A stretch of DNA of 64,000 nucleotides. Origin: Aureococcus anophagefferens. Lineage: Eukaryota; Sar; Pelagophyceae; Pelagomonadales; Pelagomonadaceae. Made by a program: the position numbers and the translations under genes. Below the pieces are notes generated by a model. It ran no database searches, was not told the DNA's origin, and worked only from the letters and a program-made list of their open reading frames with translations. Shown here one piece after another: positions 26,687 through 35,409 of this stretch (positions are counted from its first letter, which is position 1; every line of letters starts with the position of its first letter). The stretch spans positions 135,931 to 199,930 of the forward strand of contig NW_008705579.1 in assembly GCF_000186865.1 (NCBI RefSeq), written 5' to 3'.

Positions 26687-28522
26687 TTACTTGCCGAAGA
26701 GGAGGCTGAAGTGGTCGCACAGGTCGCCGACGTCGCTCGCCGCGGCGATTTCCGGCGTGAGGTAGCCCGCGCTGTCGAGGTCCAGCTCGAGGAGCCCGGA
26801 CGTCTCCGCGAAGGCGGCGGACTCGGCCCAGGGCGCGAGGAAGAGGCTCGACTGGCCCGAGGCGACCGCGTTGGCCGTCATGCCCGCGAGGCACCCGTCC
26901 TCGTCCATCGAATCCGCGGGCGCGGCCCGGGGCCGCAACTCGTCGAGCGCCGCCGCCAGGCCGGCCACGAGCGTCGCGGCGAGCTCCGGCTCGGCGTCGA
27001 CGAGGTTCGTCGTCTCCGTCGGGTCCGCCTCGAGGTCGAAGACGTAGGTCCGCTGGCCGTCGCACGCGCACTGGCACATGGCGTCCGTCGTCGCCGCGTC
27101 GCACCAGGGCGCGTTCGTGAGCAGCTTGTAGCGGCCGTCGCGGTAGGCGGCGACGACGGACGTGCCCGCCGAGTCCCAGGACGCGTCCTCGCTAAAGTCC
27201 GCGACCGTCGCCGCGTAGACGAGCCGCTCGCGCGTTTTCGCGTCTTCGTCGCCCGCGAGCACGGCGCCGGAGAGATCTAAGCCGCTCACGGCGTCGTAGC
27301 CCCCAAAGGCCGCGCCGAAGAGCGTCGGCGCGACGTCGGAGACGTGGACGATGCCGCCGTAGGCCGCGCCGGCCGTCGCGCGGAAGCGCGGGAACGACGC
27401 GCCGGCCCAGAAGAACGCGGGCACCCGGACGCCGCCCTCGAAGAGCGTGAGCTTCTCGCCGCGCAGGGGGTAGTTGGACCCGCCGAAGCCCGTGAGCCCG
27501 CCGTTGTCGCTCCCGAAGAAGAGGAGCGTGTCGTCGGTCATGCCCGCGGCGTCGAGCGTTTGGAAGAGCGTCTCGAGGGACCGGTCGACGACGAGCAGGG
27601 CGCCCGCGGCGAGCTGGCGCTGCTCCGTGTAGTCGCCGGCGTCGAGGGGCGCCACGAGCGCCTTGTACTCGTCGTCCTCCTCGAAGTTCTTCGGGAGCGT
27701 GATCGCCGTGTGGATCGCGTTGTACGCTAGATACAGCAAGAGGCCCTTCGCCGCCTCGTGCGCCGCGGCGACGGCGGACGTCGCCGCGGACGTCCAGATG
27801 TCCGTGGCGTACGTGTTCTGGTAGTCGTAGGACGGCGCGTCGCCCTCGAAGAGGTCGTAGACCGGTCCGCTCGACGTGAATTCCGCCATGTGCGTCGAGT
27901 AGTCGGTCATCATGTCGCCGAGCATGCCCGTGAACGTGTCGAAGCCCCGCGCGAGGGGCAGGTAGGCCGCCGTGCTGTGGCCCACGTCCCACTTGCCCAC
28001 GCAGGCCTTGTGGTACGCGCCGGGCCGCGCGTCCTCGATCAACGCGGGAAGCGTCTTCGCGTTCTCGTCGAGGCCCCAGGCGCTGTCCCAGACGACGGTA
28101 CTATAAACGCCGAGCTCCACGGCGTGGCGGCCCGTGAGCAGCGCCGCCCGCGACGGCGTGCAGCTCTGGTCCGCGTAGTAGTTGGACAGCACGACGCCGT
28201 CGGCCGCGAGCCGCCGCGCGAACGGCATGGCCGCGCCGAGGTCCGTGCTCGTCCAGGGCGCGTCGTTGTAGCCCATGTCGTCGAGCAGGGCGATGACGAC
28301 GTGCGGCGCCTTGCTCGCCGCCGGCGTCTCCGCGGCGGCGGCGAGGGACGGCGCGGCGGGCGCCGGCGCGCTCAGCAGGCGCCGCGTCCCGTCGAGGGCC
28401 AGGGCGGCCGTGGCGCCGGCCATGAGCACGCGGCCGAGGCGCGACGACCGCCGCGTCCGCTCGATGAGCGGCGTCGCCTCCGTGTCCGGCGCGGCCGGGG
28501 CGGCGGAGGTCTCCATCAGCAT
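26687..28522 (-). CDS. Arylsulfatase-type sulfatase, type II membrane or secreted
   Basis: The 611-residue protein has a hydrophobic segment near residues 32-50 that can act as a signal anchor. The sulfatase fold starts with HVVIALLDDMGYND (metal-binding aspartates D81, D82). The active-site motif is C121-T-P-S-R followed by AALLTGRH; the cysteine is the residue converted to formylglycine. Later motifs include VGKWDVGH, LYLAYNAIHTAI, FFGSDNGG and YPLRGEKLTLFEGGVRVPAFFW. These match the arylsulfatase B/N-acetylgalactosamine-sulfatase branch. The substrate is probably a sulfated polysaccharide. The start at 28522 is the first ATG; another lies two codons on. It lies tail to tail with the FAM69-like gene, 20 bp apart. 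Confidence 0.92.
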   Translation of the reverse strand: MLMETSAAPAAPDTEATPLIERTRRSSRLGRVLMAGATAALALDGTRRLLSAPAPAAPSLAAAAETPAASKAPHVVIALLDDMGYNDAPWTSTDLGAAMPFARRLAADGVVLSNYYADQSCTPSRAALLTGRHAVELGVYSTVVWDSAWGLDENAKTLPALIEDARPGAYHKACVGKWDVGHSTAAYLPLARGFDTFTGMLGDMMTDYSTHMAEFTSSGPVYDLFEGDAPSYDYQNTYATDIWTSAATSAVAAAHEAAKGLLLYLAYNAIHTAITLPKNFEEDDEYKALVAPLDAGDYTEQRQLAAGALLVVDRSLETLFQTLDAAGMTDDTLLFFGSDNGGLTGFGGSNYPLRGEKLTLFEGGVRVPAFFWAGASFPRFRATAGAAYGGIVHVSDVAPTLFGAAFGGYDAVSGLDLSGAVLAGDEDAKTRERLVYAATVADFSEDASWDSAGTSVVAAYRDGRYKLLTNAPWCDAATTDAMCQCACDGQRTYVFDLEADPTETTNLVDAEPELAATLVAGLAAALDELRPRAAPADSMDEDGCLAGMTANAVASGQSSLFLAPWAESAAFAETSGLLELDLDSAGYLTPEIAAASDVGDLCDHFSLLFGK

Positions 28523-28649
28523 CGGGGCTGCGGAGAGAACCGAACGAATTCGATACATCTTTGGCTTGGAAGCACCCAAGGGTTCAACGAGATGGCGAGT
28601 TTGCGCTGAGGTAAAAGCAGAGCTGCCGCGCGCCGGCGACGTCGTCATT

Positions 28650-30509
28650 ATGGCGCCGTCGCGAGCCAGACCACCGCCGCCGGCCGGCAACAACATCGTC
28701 CTCTGCGCCTTATGCCTCCTGCTGGGCCTCATCGGCGGTTTCACCTTCGGCCACGTGCACGGCCTGCACGGCTGCGCCGCCGCCGAGGCGCCCCTGGCGA
28801 GCCGGCTGCGGGCGGCGGCGGCGCCCTGCGACGGCCCCTTGGCCTGCGGCGGCGTGCTGCGGGAGGCGAACGAGACGCGGCGCGCGTTGGACGCCGCCAT
28901 GGCGCGGCTCGGCGCCGTCGAGGCCAAGGCGGAGGCCGCGGAGGCGCGCCACTCGCTCAAGGCCGGCGGTTGCCCGCCGTGCGAGGGCTCCGCGGAGGAG
29001 CAGATCGCGCACGCCGAGGAGCTCGAGGCGGAGATCGCGGACCTGCACGCCGCGGCGGCGCGGGCCCAGGAGGGCGGCGCGTCGACGATGAGCCTGCAGT
29101 CGACGCAGTGGAAGACGGCGCGCGCCTTCGACCGCAAGGAGCTCTGGGACCGGACGCTCACGGGCTTCCCCTACGTCATGGGCGCGACGCTGAGCCGCGG
29201 GGGGCTGCTCTTCACGAAGAAGAACAACAACGGCAGCCTCGACGGCGCGCTGAAGACCTGCAAGGAGGTCGACGTCGTCGTCGCGTCGAGTTCCCCCGAC
29301 GTGTGCCTCGCGGTCTTCGATTCAAGGCTGCCCATCTACACGATGATGCGCCTCGACAAGGCCGGCGGCACGTTACTGGAGGCGGAGCGCAAGAAGCAAT
29401 CTCCGAAGCTCCACCAGCATCCCGGCGCCGCCGCGTACGCGCCCGAGCGGCTCGCGTCGCGCGCGCTCGTGCTGAGCCAGGCGGACACGCTGCCCAAGAT
29501 GTACAGCATCAAGGAGGCGCTCGCGACGACGGCGGCGTTCGCCGGGAACGTGCCCGGCCTGCTCCAGAAGGTGCGCGGTCTGATCAAATCGCGGAAGATC
29601 GCGGCGAGGCACGACACCGTCGTGGTGATGGCGACGAATTTGGGAACGCTGGACCTCGTGGCGAACTTCGTGTGCTCCGTCGCGTCCGTGCCGGAGCTCG
29701 AGCCGACGCTCGCGTCCGTCCTGGTGTTCGCCTCCGACGGCGGCACGCGCGACGCCGTCGAGAAGCTGGGCATCGCGGCGTTCTCCGACCCGGCGCTCGG
29801 GGACCTGCCGAGCGACGCGGCCAAGGTCTACGGGGACCGGTCCTTCGTGCGCATGATGTGGCTCAAGGTGACGTCCGTCTACCTCGTGCTGAGCCTCCAG
29901 CACAACGTCCTGTTCCAGGACGCGGACGTCGTCTGGTTCCGCGACCCGCTGCCGTACTTTGCCGAGATCGCGGACGACCAGGTCGACACGTTCTGGATGG
30001 ACGACGGCGCTAGGAGCTCGCGCTACACGCCCTGGTACGCCAACAGCGGCTTCTACTTCCTGCGGGCCAACGAGCGCGTCGTCTTCTTCATGCACCGGCT
30101 CCTCATGTCCTACGACGTGATTTTGGCGGTGCGGTCGCACCAGCACGCGCTCATCATGCTCCTGACGGACCTCATGGCGAAGCACGGGCTGACGGCCCAG
30201 CTCCTGCCGAACACGGACTTCCCCCAGGGCCAGGTCTTCCACCACAAGAAGGAGATCATGAAGGACTTCGTCGCGGGGCGGCGGAAGCCCTACGTCTTCC
30301 ACATGTGCTGGACCGCGTCGCGCGTCGACAAGCTCCGCTACCTGAAGAACATCGCCCTCTGGTTCCTCGACCCGAGCTGCCCGGAGGACTCCTGGGCCAA
30401 CGCGTCGCGCCTCGACGGCCACCACGACCGGTCCTGCTGCCTCGCGGGCGCCAAGGCCTGGACCGTGCCGACGCCCTACGCGAACGAAATCAAACTCGCG
30501 TCGAAGTGA
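28650..30509 (+). CDS. Golgi-type nucleotide-diphospho-sugar transferase (GT77-like)
   Basis: The 619-residue type II membrane protein has its anchor at about residues 15-33 (NNIVLCALCLLLGLIGGFTFG), then a coiled, Ala/Glu-rich stem with paired cysteines (about 55-145). The catalytic part has VVVMATNLGTLDLVANFVCS, the metal-binding DADVVWFRDP, and YANSGFYFLRANERVVFFMHR, which is the nucleotide-diphospho-sugar transferase pattern of plant arabinosyl/xylosyl/galactosyl transferases (GT77). The HxCW segment near the end (YVFHMCWTAS) is also typical. The ATG at 28650 is the best start because it precedes the anchor; open sequence continues upstream. It is transcribed divergently from the sulfatase, 127 bp away. 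Confidence 0.83.
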   Translation: MAPSRARPPPPAGNNIVLCALCLLLGLIGGFTFGHVHGLHGCAAAEAPLASRLRAAAAPCDGPLACGGVLREANETRRALDAAMARLGAVEAKAEAAEARHSLKAGGCPPCEGSAEEQIAHAEELEAEIADLHAAAARAQEGGASTMSLQSTQWKTARAFDRKELWDRTLTGFPYVMGATLSRGGLLFTKKNNNGSLDGALKTCKEVDVVVASSSPDVCLAVFDSRLPIYTMMRLDKAGGTLLEAERKKQSPKLHQHPGAAAYAPERLASRALVLSQADTLPKMYSIKEALATTAAFAGNVPGLLQKVRGLIKSRKIAARHDTVVVMATNLGTLDLVANFVCSVASVPELEPTLASVLVFASDGGTRDAVEKLGIAAFSDPALGDLPSDAAKVYGDRSFVRMMWLKVTSVYLVLSLQHNVLFQDADVVWFRDPLPYFAEIADDQVDTFWMDDGARSSRYTPWYANSGFYFLRANERVVFFMHRLLMSYDVILAVRSHQHALIMLLTDLMAKHGLTAQLLPNTDFPQGQVFHHKKEIMKDFVAGRRKPYVFHMCWTASRVDKLRYLKNIALWFLDPSCPEDSWANASRLDGHHDRSCCLAGAKAWTVPTPYANEIKLASK

Positions 30510-30818
30510 TAACTCGTGTCGTTTTTAGTGCTCTCGTGCGCTCGCGAGGGGGCAGGCGATGCGTCCTCTCGATTCGGTGGCCGTTGGAGGCTCGTTGTTG
30601 CCGATGTTTTCCCTCCGGCGATGCAATATATTCACACTGAAACTCCCACCAATCCTGCTTGGCCGCTCGAGCGCCTCCTCAGCGGTCGGTGCCGCGGCGC
30701 CTGAGCCCGCCCTGGTCGCAGCCCGCGGGCGGCGCCGTGCCCCGCGCGAGCGCGGTCGCGAGAAGCAAAAGGGGCCACAACTCCAAAAAGAAAAAAGGGC
30801 TGCCCCGGGGCTCCCGTC
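30510..30818. other. Intergenic spacer between two plus-strand genes
   Basis: These 309 bases run from the glycosyltransferase stop to the RGS protein start. The first half is less GC-rich and contains AATATATTCACAC around 30626-30638, the only clear AT-rich core here. It would suit a promoter for the RGS gene, about 180 bp before its ATG. A run of A-rich sequence (CAAAAAGAAAAAAGGG) lies about 20 bp before the ATG. No gene or RNA is visible. Confidence 0.45.
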
Positions 30819-32770
30819 ATGGGCGCGTCGGCGTCGTCCCCGAAGACGGCGCGGCGCAGCCTCTTCTCCCGCGGCGAGAAGAAGCCGCCGAGCCCGGCGC
30901 CCGCGCCGGCCGCGGAGGACAAGGCCGCGGAGGACAAGGGCGACCGGCGCGGCAGTTTCGACTCGTCGATGCCGAGCCCGTCGCTCCAGCCCAAGGTGCC
31001 CGAGTTCGCGAAGCACCACGAGGCCGTCTGCGACCGGAGCCCCGAGTCGCCGCCGCGGAGTTTGTTGATCGAGTCGCGGGAGGAGGCGACGGAGAAGATG
31101 CTGCAGCTGATCCTGTGCGACCGCCACGAGAGCGCGCTCTTCGAGCACTTCCTCCACGGCCAGTACCGCGTCGAGCTCTATTATTTCTTGCGGGCCTGCG
31201 AGGCCTTCGAGGCCTTCGCGGCCAAGTGCATCTCCATGTCCCCCGACGAGAGCCGCAAGGGCGTCATGGGCCAGACGGACAACCACCACGCCCTCGCCAA
31301 GGGCACGGAGGTCTACGAGACCTACCTGACGCCGTCGTCGGACTACTGCGTCCACCCGGCTCCCGCGCACGCGACGATCGTCGCGCAGCGCCTGGACAAC
31401 GGCGCCGTGCCCGTGACCCTGTTCCAGATCCCCAAGGCCGCCGTCGCGCGGACGTTGGCGACGGAGTACCTGGAGCTCTTCGCGGACTGCAGGGCAGGAA
31501 AAGAGAGCGAAATTCCCAATTTCAAAGGTTCCTATCTCGGCCGCTTTCCACTCGTTTCGGCTGATTTTTGGACGAGCGATCATCTCTCGGAACGTTCTCG
31601 AAGCATGGATGCTTTTTCCGGAACGCGCGCGCGCGGAACACTCATGTTGAAGCGAACTTGAATCACTCTTTTCCTGCCCAGGCGGACTGGATCCAGACGG
31701 ACGAGGCGAAGCAGCTCGCGGACCGGCAGCACGCGCTCGGGTCGCCCGACCGGCGCCAGTCCGACGCGACGGACACGACGGCCTTCGACGAGACCTACGC
31801 CATCGACCGCTTCGGGAACCGCGTGCGGCGCAAGGACTCGACGTACTCGGAGACGGGGCCGCGCGACTCGTTCAAGCGCAAGGACTCGCACGACGGCCGG
31901 CGGCGCTCGTCGGCCTTCCGCGAGTCGTTCCAGAATTTCCGCGACTCCTTCAAGTCGACGACGTCGTCCTACTTCGACCCGGGCGACGACGAGCCCGCGA
32001 AGGAGCGCGGCTTCTTCGGGGCCGCGCGCCGGTCCTACATGGCGGGCCGGAGCCAGAGCCGCGAGGCCCAGCCCAACGAGGCCGCCGTCGTCCGCCACAA
32101 CTCGTCCTTCCGCGCCGACGACGGCCCGCTCCCGCCGCGGTCGAACTCGTCCTTCCGCACCGACGACGGCCGGTCGAACTCGTCGTTCCGGTTGGACCCG
32201 GACACGCGGTCCTCGTCGTTCTCGACGGCGCGCCACTCGTCCTACTCCGACTTCTCCTCCCAGTCGCGCGACAGTTTGTACGATTCGTTGGACTCCTGCG
32301 ACCCGGAGCGCTTCGCCGCGGAGTACAACGACGACGGCGCTTCGCCGACGAAGAGCCGCGGGTCCTTCAAGGGGCCGCCGCGCGGCTCCTTCAAGGCCGG
32401 CGACCGCGGCTCCTTCAAGGGGAAACTGCCGCCCATCGCCGACCCGCCGACGTCCGACGCGCGCAACGGCGGCCTCAAGCCCGTCGACATCCCCCGGCGC
32501 GGCAGCCGCGACGGCCGCCGCTTTTCGGACGCGAAGCCAAATTTGGAAGTATTCCTCGAGGCCAAGGAGGACAGCCACGACTCGCCGCGGCCCTCCCGGG
32601 AAGTCATGCCGCGCCGGGCGTCCGCGGAGATGGTCGCGCGGAAGCGGTCCGAGGAGTCCGACGCGAACGCGCCGGACTCGGACTCGCTCCCGTCGCCGCG
32701 CGCGGACCCGAACGCCGAGTCCGACGAGGGCAAGGCGCCGAGCGAGTGCGTCCGCCGGGCGCCGGAGTAA
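30819..32770 (+). CDS. RGS-domain protein with probable N-myristoylation and Ser-rich repeat tail; two exons split by an introner
   Basis: Exon 1 is 30819-31481 and exon 2 is 31682-32770, both whole codons, giving 583 residues. The N-terminus MGASAS fits an N-myristoylation signal. Residues about 97-232 match an RGS domain, which speeds GTP hydrolysis by G-alpha: LFEHFLHGQYRVELYYFLRACEAFE and, across the splice, EYLELFADWIQTDEAKQLA. The C-terminal 350 residues are disordered, with repeated SSFRxDDG (three) and RGSFK-type (three or four) motifs rich in Ser, Arg and Asp, which look like phosphorylation sites. The introner lies in the last RGS helix; failure to splice would truncate the domain. 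The first ATG is used. Confidence 0.88.
31490..31681 (+). mobile_element. Introner element copy 3 (192 bp), diverged subtype, spliced as an intron of the RGS gene
   Basis: The element is flanked by a perfect 8-bp target duplication, GCGGACTG, at 31482-31489 and 31682-31689. The terminal repeats read GGGCAGGAAAAGAG inward from both ends, differing from copies 1 and 2 in matched positions on both sides. The predicted intron is 31482-31681 (200 bp, phase 0) with a GC donor from the duplication and a CAG acceptor. Joining restores ELF|ADWIQTDEA in the RGS domain. It differs from copy 1 at about 17 of 192 positions but has exactly the same length, and it lies in the same orientation relative to its gene as copy 1. 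Confidence 0.92.
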
Positions 32771-32875
32771 ACCCCTTAGTAGCACGCGCGCGCGCTGCGG
32801 GCGGCCGGTCTTCGGGCTCCCTACGGCTCGTTGACCGGACTTGCAGAGCATCGTTAACCTACGAGCCTGGCGATT

Positions 32876-34462
32876 ATGGCCTCCGAAGAAGCTTGCGAAG
32901 CGCCGATGACGGAGCCCAGCGAAGCATCGATGCCGGCGGATACGAAGCCGCAAAAGGAAAAGGTCGTGCTATTATTCCCCGACGGCGCGCCGCCGGAGAC
33001 CGCGGACGCGACGGCCGCGCGCCTCGACGCGCTCAAGGCGAAGCACATCCAGCCCATCAAGCGCGAGTACCTCGTCGACACGTCCGCCGGCGGCGGCGAC
33101 GCGCGCGAGGAGAAGAGCGGCCGGGGCCAGAACAAGAAGCGGCCCGTGGAGAAGCCGCCCGCGGAGGCGCGGACGGCCGGCGACCCCGCGGGCCTGGCCG
33201 ACGAGACGAGCCGCGTCCCGTTCGACGTCCAGCTCGCGCTGCGCAAGCGCGAGTACAAGTTCCTCACGGCGCGGGGCGCGACGGAGGCGTCGACGGCCAG
33301 CGCGCCGCCCCTGCTCAAGGAGCGCAAGCTCGTGGACTTTTCCGGAAAGGTCTACGTCGCGCCGCTGACGACGGTCGGCAATTTACCGTTCCGGCGCGTG
33401 TTAACCAAATACGGCGCGGACATCACCTGCGGCGAGATGGCGCTGTGCCCCAATCTGAACGACGGCCAGTCGTCGGAGTGGGCGCTGCTGCGGCGCCACA
33501 AGGACGAGAAGTGCTTCGGCGTCCAATTATCGGCCGCGCACGGCGACCAGTTCGGCCGCGCCTGCGAGGTCGTGGACAAGTACGGCGACGTCGACTTCGT
33601 GGACCTGAACATGGGCTGCCCCATCGATTTGGTGTGCTCCAAGGGCGGCGGCGCGGCGCTCATGCGGCGGAACAAGAAGGTCCGGAGCATCTTAGAGATG
33701 GGCCTCGAGCGGCTGTCGGTACCGATGACGCTGAAGATGCGCACGGGCTGGGACGAGGACCCGAAGCTGGCCCACACCATGGCGGGCTACGCCCAGGCCT
33801 GGGCCCACGAGCTCGGCCCGGGCTCCGTCGCCTGCGTCTTCGTCCACGGCCGGAGTCGGACGGCGAGGTACTCGCGGGCCGCGAACTGGGCCTACGTCGA
33901 GACCGTGGCGAGGTGCCAGGACGACGCCATCCCGAAGCTGCCCATCATCGGCAACGGCGACATCATGTCCTACGCCGACTGGGAGGAGAAGCGGAAAACG
34001 GCGCCGTCGACGTGCGACTGCGCGATGCTCGCGCGCGGCGCGCTCATCAAGCCCTGGCTGCCGACGGAGCTCCACGAGAAGCGGGCCTGGGACATCTCGG
34101 CGTCGGAGCGTTTGGACATCCTCCGCGACTTCGCCAAGTTCGGCCTCGACCACTGGGGCGCGGACGACTGCGGCGTCGGCCGCTGCCGCCGCTTCCTCCT
34201 CGAGTGGCTCTCGTTCCTCCACCGCTACACGCCCGTCGGCCTCCTCGAGCGCCTCCCCCAGCGCATGAACGACCGCCCGCCCAAGTTCGTCGGCCGCAAC
34301 GACCTCGAGACCCTCATGGCCTCCGACGACTCCCGGGACTGGGTCACGATCTCCGAGATGCTCCTCGGCAAGGTGCCCGACGACTTCTCCTTCACGCCCA
34401 AGCACAAGGCCAACTCCTACGCGGCCGCGGACACGACGGCCAAGCCCACGGACTGGGGATGA
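32876..34462 (+). CDS. DUS3: tRNA-dihydrouridine(47) synthase, DUS3-like
   Basis: The 528-residue protein has the FMN-binding Dus barrel (about residues 150-440). Visible motifs are VYVAPLTTVGNLPFRRV, ADITCGEMA, FGVQLSAAHGDQ, the catalytic-cysteine segment DLNMGCPIDLVCSKGGGAAL, MTLKMRTGW, FVHGRSRTARYS and LPIIGNGDIMSY. The preceding segment with HIQPIKREYL and RGQNKKRP is typical of the DUS3 subgroup, which reduces U47 in the tRNA variable loop and some mRNA uridines. The CCCH zinc fingers usual at the DUS3 N-terminus are not seen. It lies 12 bp from the convergent ARM-repeat gene. The ATG at 32876 is the first in frame. Confidence 0.93.
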   Translation: MASEEACEAPMTEPSEASMPADTKPQKEKVVLLFPDGAPPETADATAARLDALKAKHIQPIKREYLVDTSAGGGDAREEKSGRGQNKKRPVEKPPAEARTAGDPAGLADETSRVPFDVQLALRKREYKFLTARGATEASTASAPPLLKERKLVDFSGKVYVAPLTTVGNLPFRRVLTKYGADITCGEMALCPNLNDGQSSEWALLRRHKDEKCFGVQLSAAHGDQFGRACEVVDKYGDVDFVDLNMGCPIDLVCSKGGGAALMRRNKKVRSILEMGLERLSVPMTLKMRTGWDEDPKLAHTMAGYAQAWAHELGPGSVACVFVHGRSRTARYSRAANWAYVETVARCQDDAIPKLPIIGNGDIMSYADWEEKRKTAPSTCDCAMLARGALIKPWLPTELHEKRAWDISASERLDILRDFAKFGLDHWGADDCGVGRCRRFLLEWLSFLHRYTPVGLLERLPQRMNDRPPKFVGRNDLETLMASDDSRDWVTISEMLLGKVPDDFSFTPKHKANSYAAADTTAKPTDWG

Positions 34463-34474
34463 GCGTAGTAAATG

Positions 34475-35125
34475 TCACCCGGAATGTAAAAGGAAGCCGA
34501 CGACCGCGCGCTCGACCTCCGCGCGCGCCGCGCGGCCGAGGCACGCGCGGAAGAGCGACCGCAGCGCCCGCGCGGCCCGCCCCCTGATGGCGGCGCCCGC
34601 GTTCCACAGGGCGTCGCGCCGCAGGCGGCCGACGCGGACCCTGCCGTCCCGCGCGAGCTCCGCGAGCGCCTCGACAGAAACGGCGGCCGCGATCGCGACC
34701 CAGTGGGCGTCGTTCCCGTCGGCGAGGTGCTGCAGCGTCCACATCGTGTGCGCGTACGCGGAGCCGTAGGTGCACAGCGTCTGCGACAGCTTCACGAGCC
34801 GCGGAACGCCGCCGGCCGCGACGACGGCGGCCGCGCCCGCGCGCTCCGTCGCGATGAAACGCAGCGTGTATATCAGGTGCCACTTCTCCGCCGCGTCGTC
34901 GTCTTCGAGGAGCGCCACCAGCGGCGCGACGCCACCCGCTCGGATGACCGCGGCCGCGATGCCGTAGTTGTCGTAGTCGGCGAGCCGCATGAGCGCCGCC
35001 GCGGCCCCTCGCTTGGCCTCGTCGTCGCCGGATTTCAGGTGGCGCACGTACTCGACGATCAACGCGTCGCGCCCGCGGACGGCGGCGCCTCTGCGATCAT
35101 CCCGTGCGCGCACGGGTACTCGCAT
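34475..35125 (-). CDS. Armadillo-repeat protein
   Basis: The 216-residue protein is made of ARM-type helical repeats: GAAAALMRLADYDNYGIAAAVIRAGGVAPLVALLEDDD, then an AEKWHLIYTLRFIATE...VVAAGGVPRLVKLSQ unit, then AYAHTMWTLQHLADG. The RAGGVAPLVALL phrase is the conserved end of an ARM repeat. It is much shorter than beta-catenin or importin alpha, so it may be a small adaptor or part of a lineage-specific family. The first ATG is at 35125. The bases upstream include the divergent start region of the EH-domain gene and its duplicated 5' end. Confidence 0.7.
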   Translation of the reverse strand: MRVPVRARDDRRGAAVRGRDALIVEYVRHLKSGDDEAKRGAAAALMRLADYDNYGIAAAVIRAGGVAPLVALLEDDDAAEKWHLIYTLRFIATERAGAAAVVAAGGVPRLVKLSQTLCTYGSAYAHTMWTLQHLADGNDAHWVAIAAAVSVEALAELARDGRVRVGRLRRDALWNAGAAIRGRAARALRSLFRACLGRAARAEVERAVVGFLLHSG

Positions 35126-35269
35126 GAGCAACAGAAGTATACATAAGCCAGAAGTAGACCGCGCTTACGTCCGCGCTTTCGAATACATGAACGGCAACAT
35201 CGGCTTAGGCTGCCCGTGGACGATGGCGGCCGCATTGCTCGCGCCTTGGACCAAGCAGTAATTTCGCCG

Positions 35270-35409
35270 TGGAGGCGAACTGGCAGCGGCAGTGGGCGGA
35301 GCACGACGCCGCGAATCCGCCGAACGAGAAGTAATCACATAGCATCATGGAGGCGAACTGGCAGCGCCAGTGGGCGGAGCACGACGCCGCGAATCCGCCG
35401 AACGAGAAG
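35270..35409 (+). repeat. Tandem 62-bp duplication of the start of the EH-domain gene
   Basis: A 62-bp sequence covering the first 21 codons of the EH-domain gene occurs twice, at 35270-35331 and 35348-35409, with one base difference (CGG for CGC) and a 78-bp period. In the upstream copy the position of the initiating ATG reads GTG and the copy ends directly in a TAA. It is therefore a non-coding leftover in the 5' leader and the downstream copy is the real start. The near identity indicates a recent event. Confidence 0.9.
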
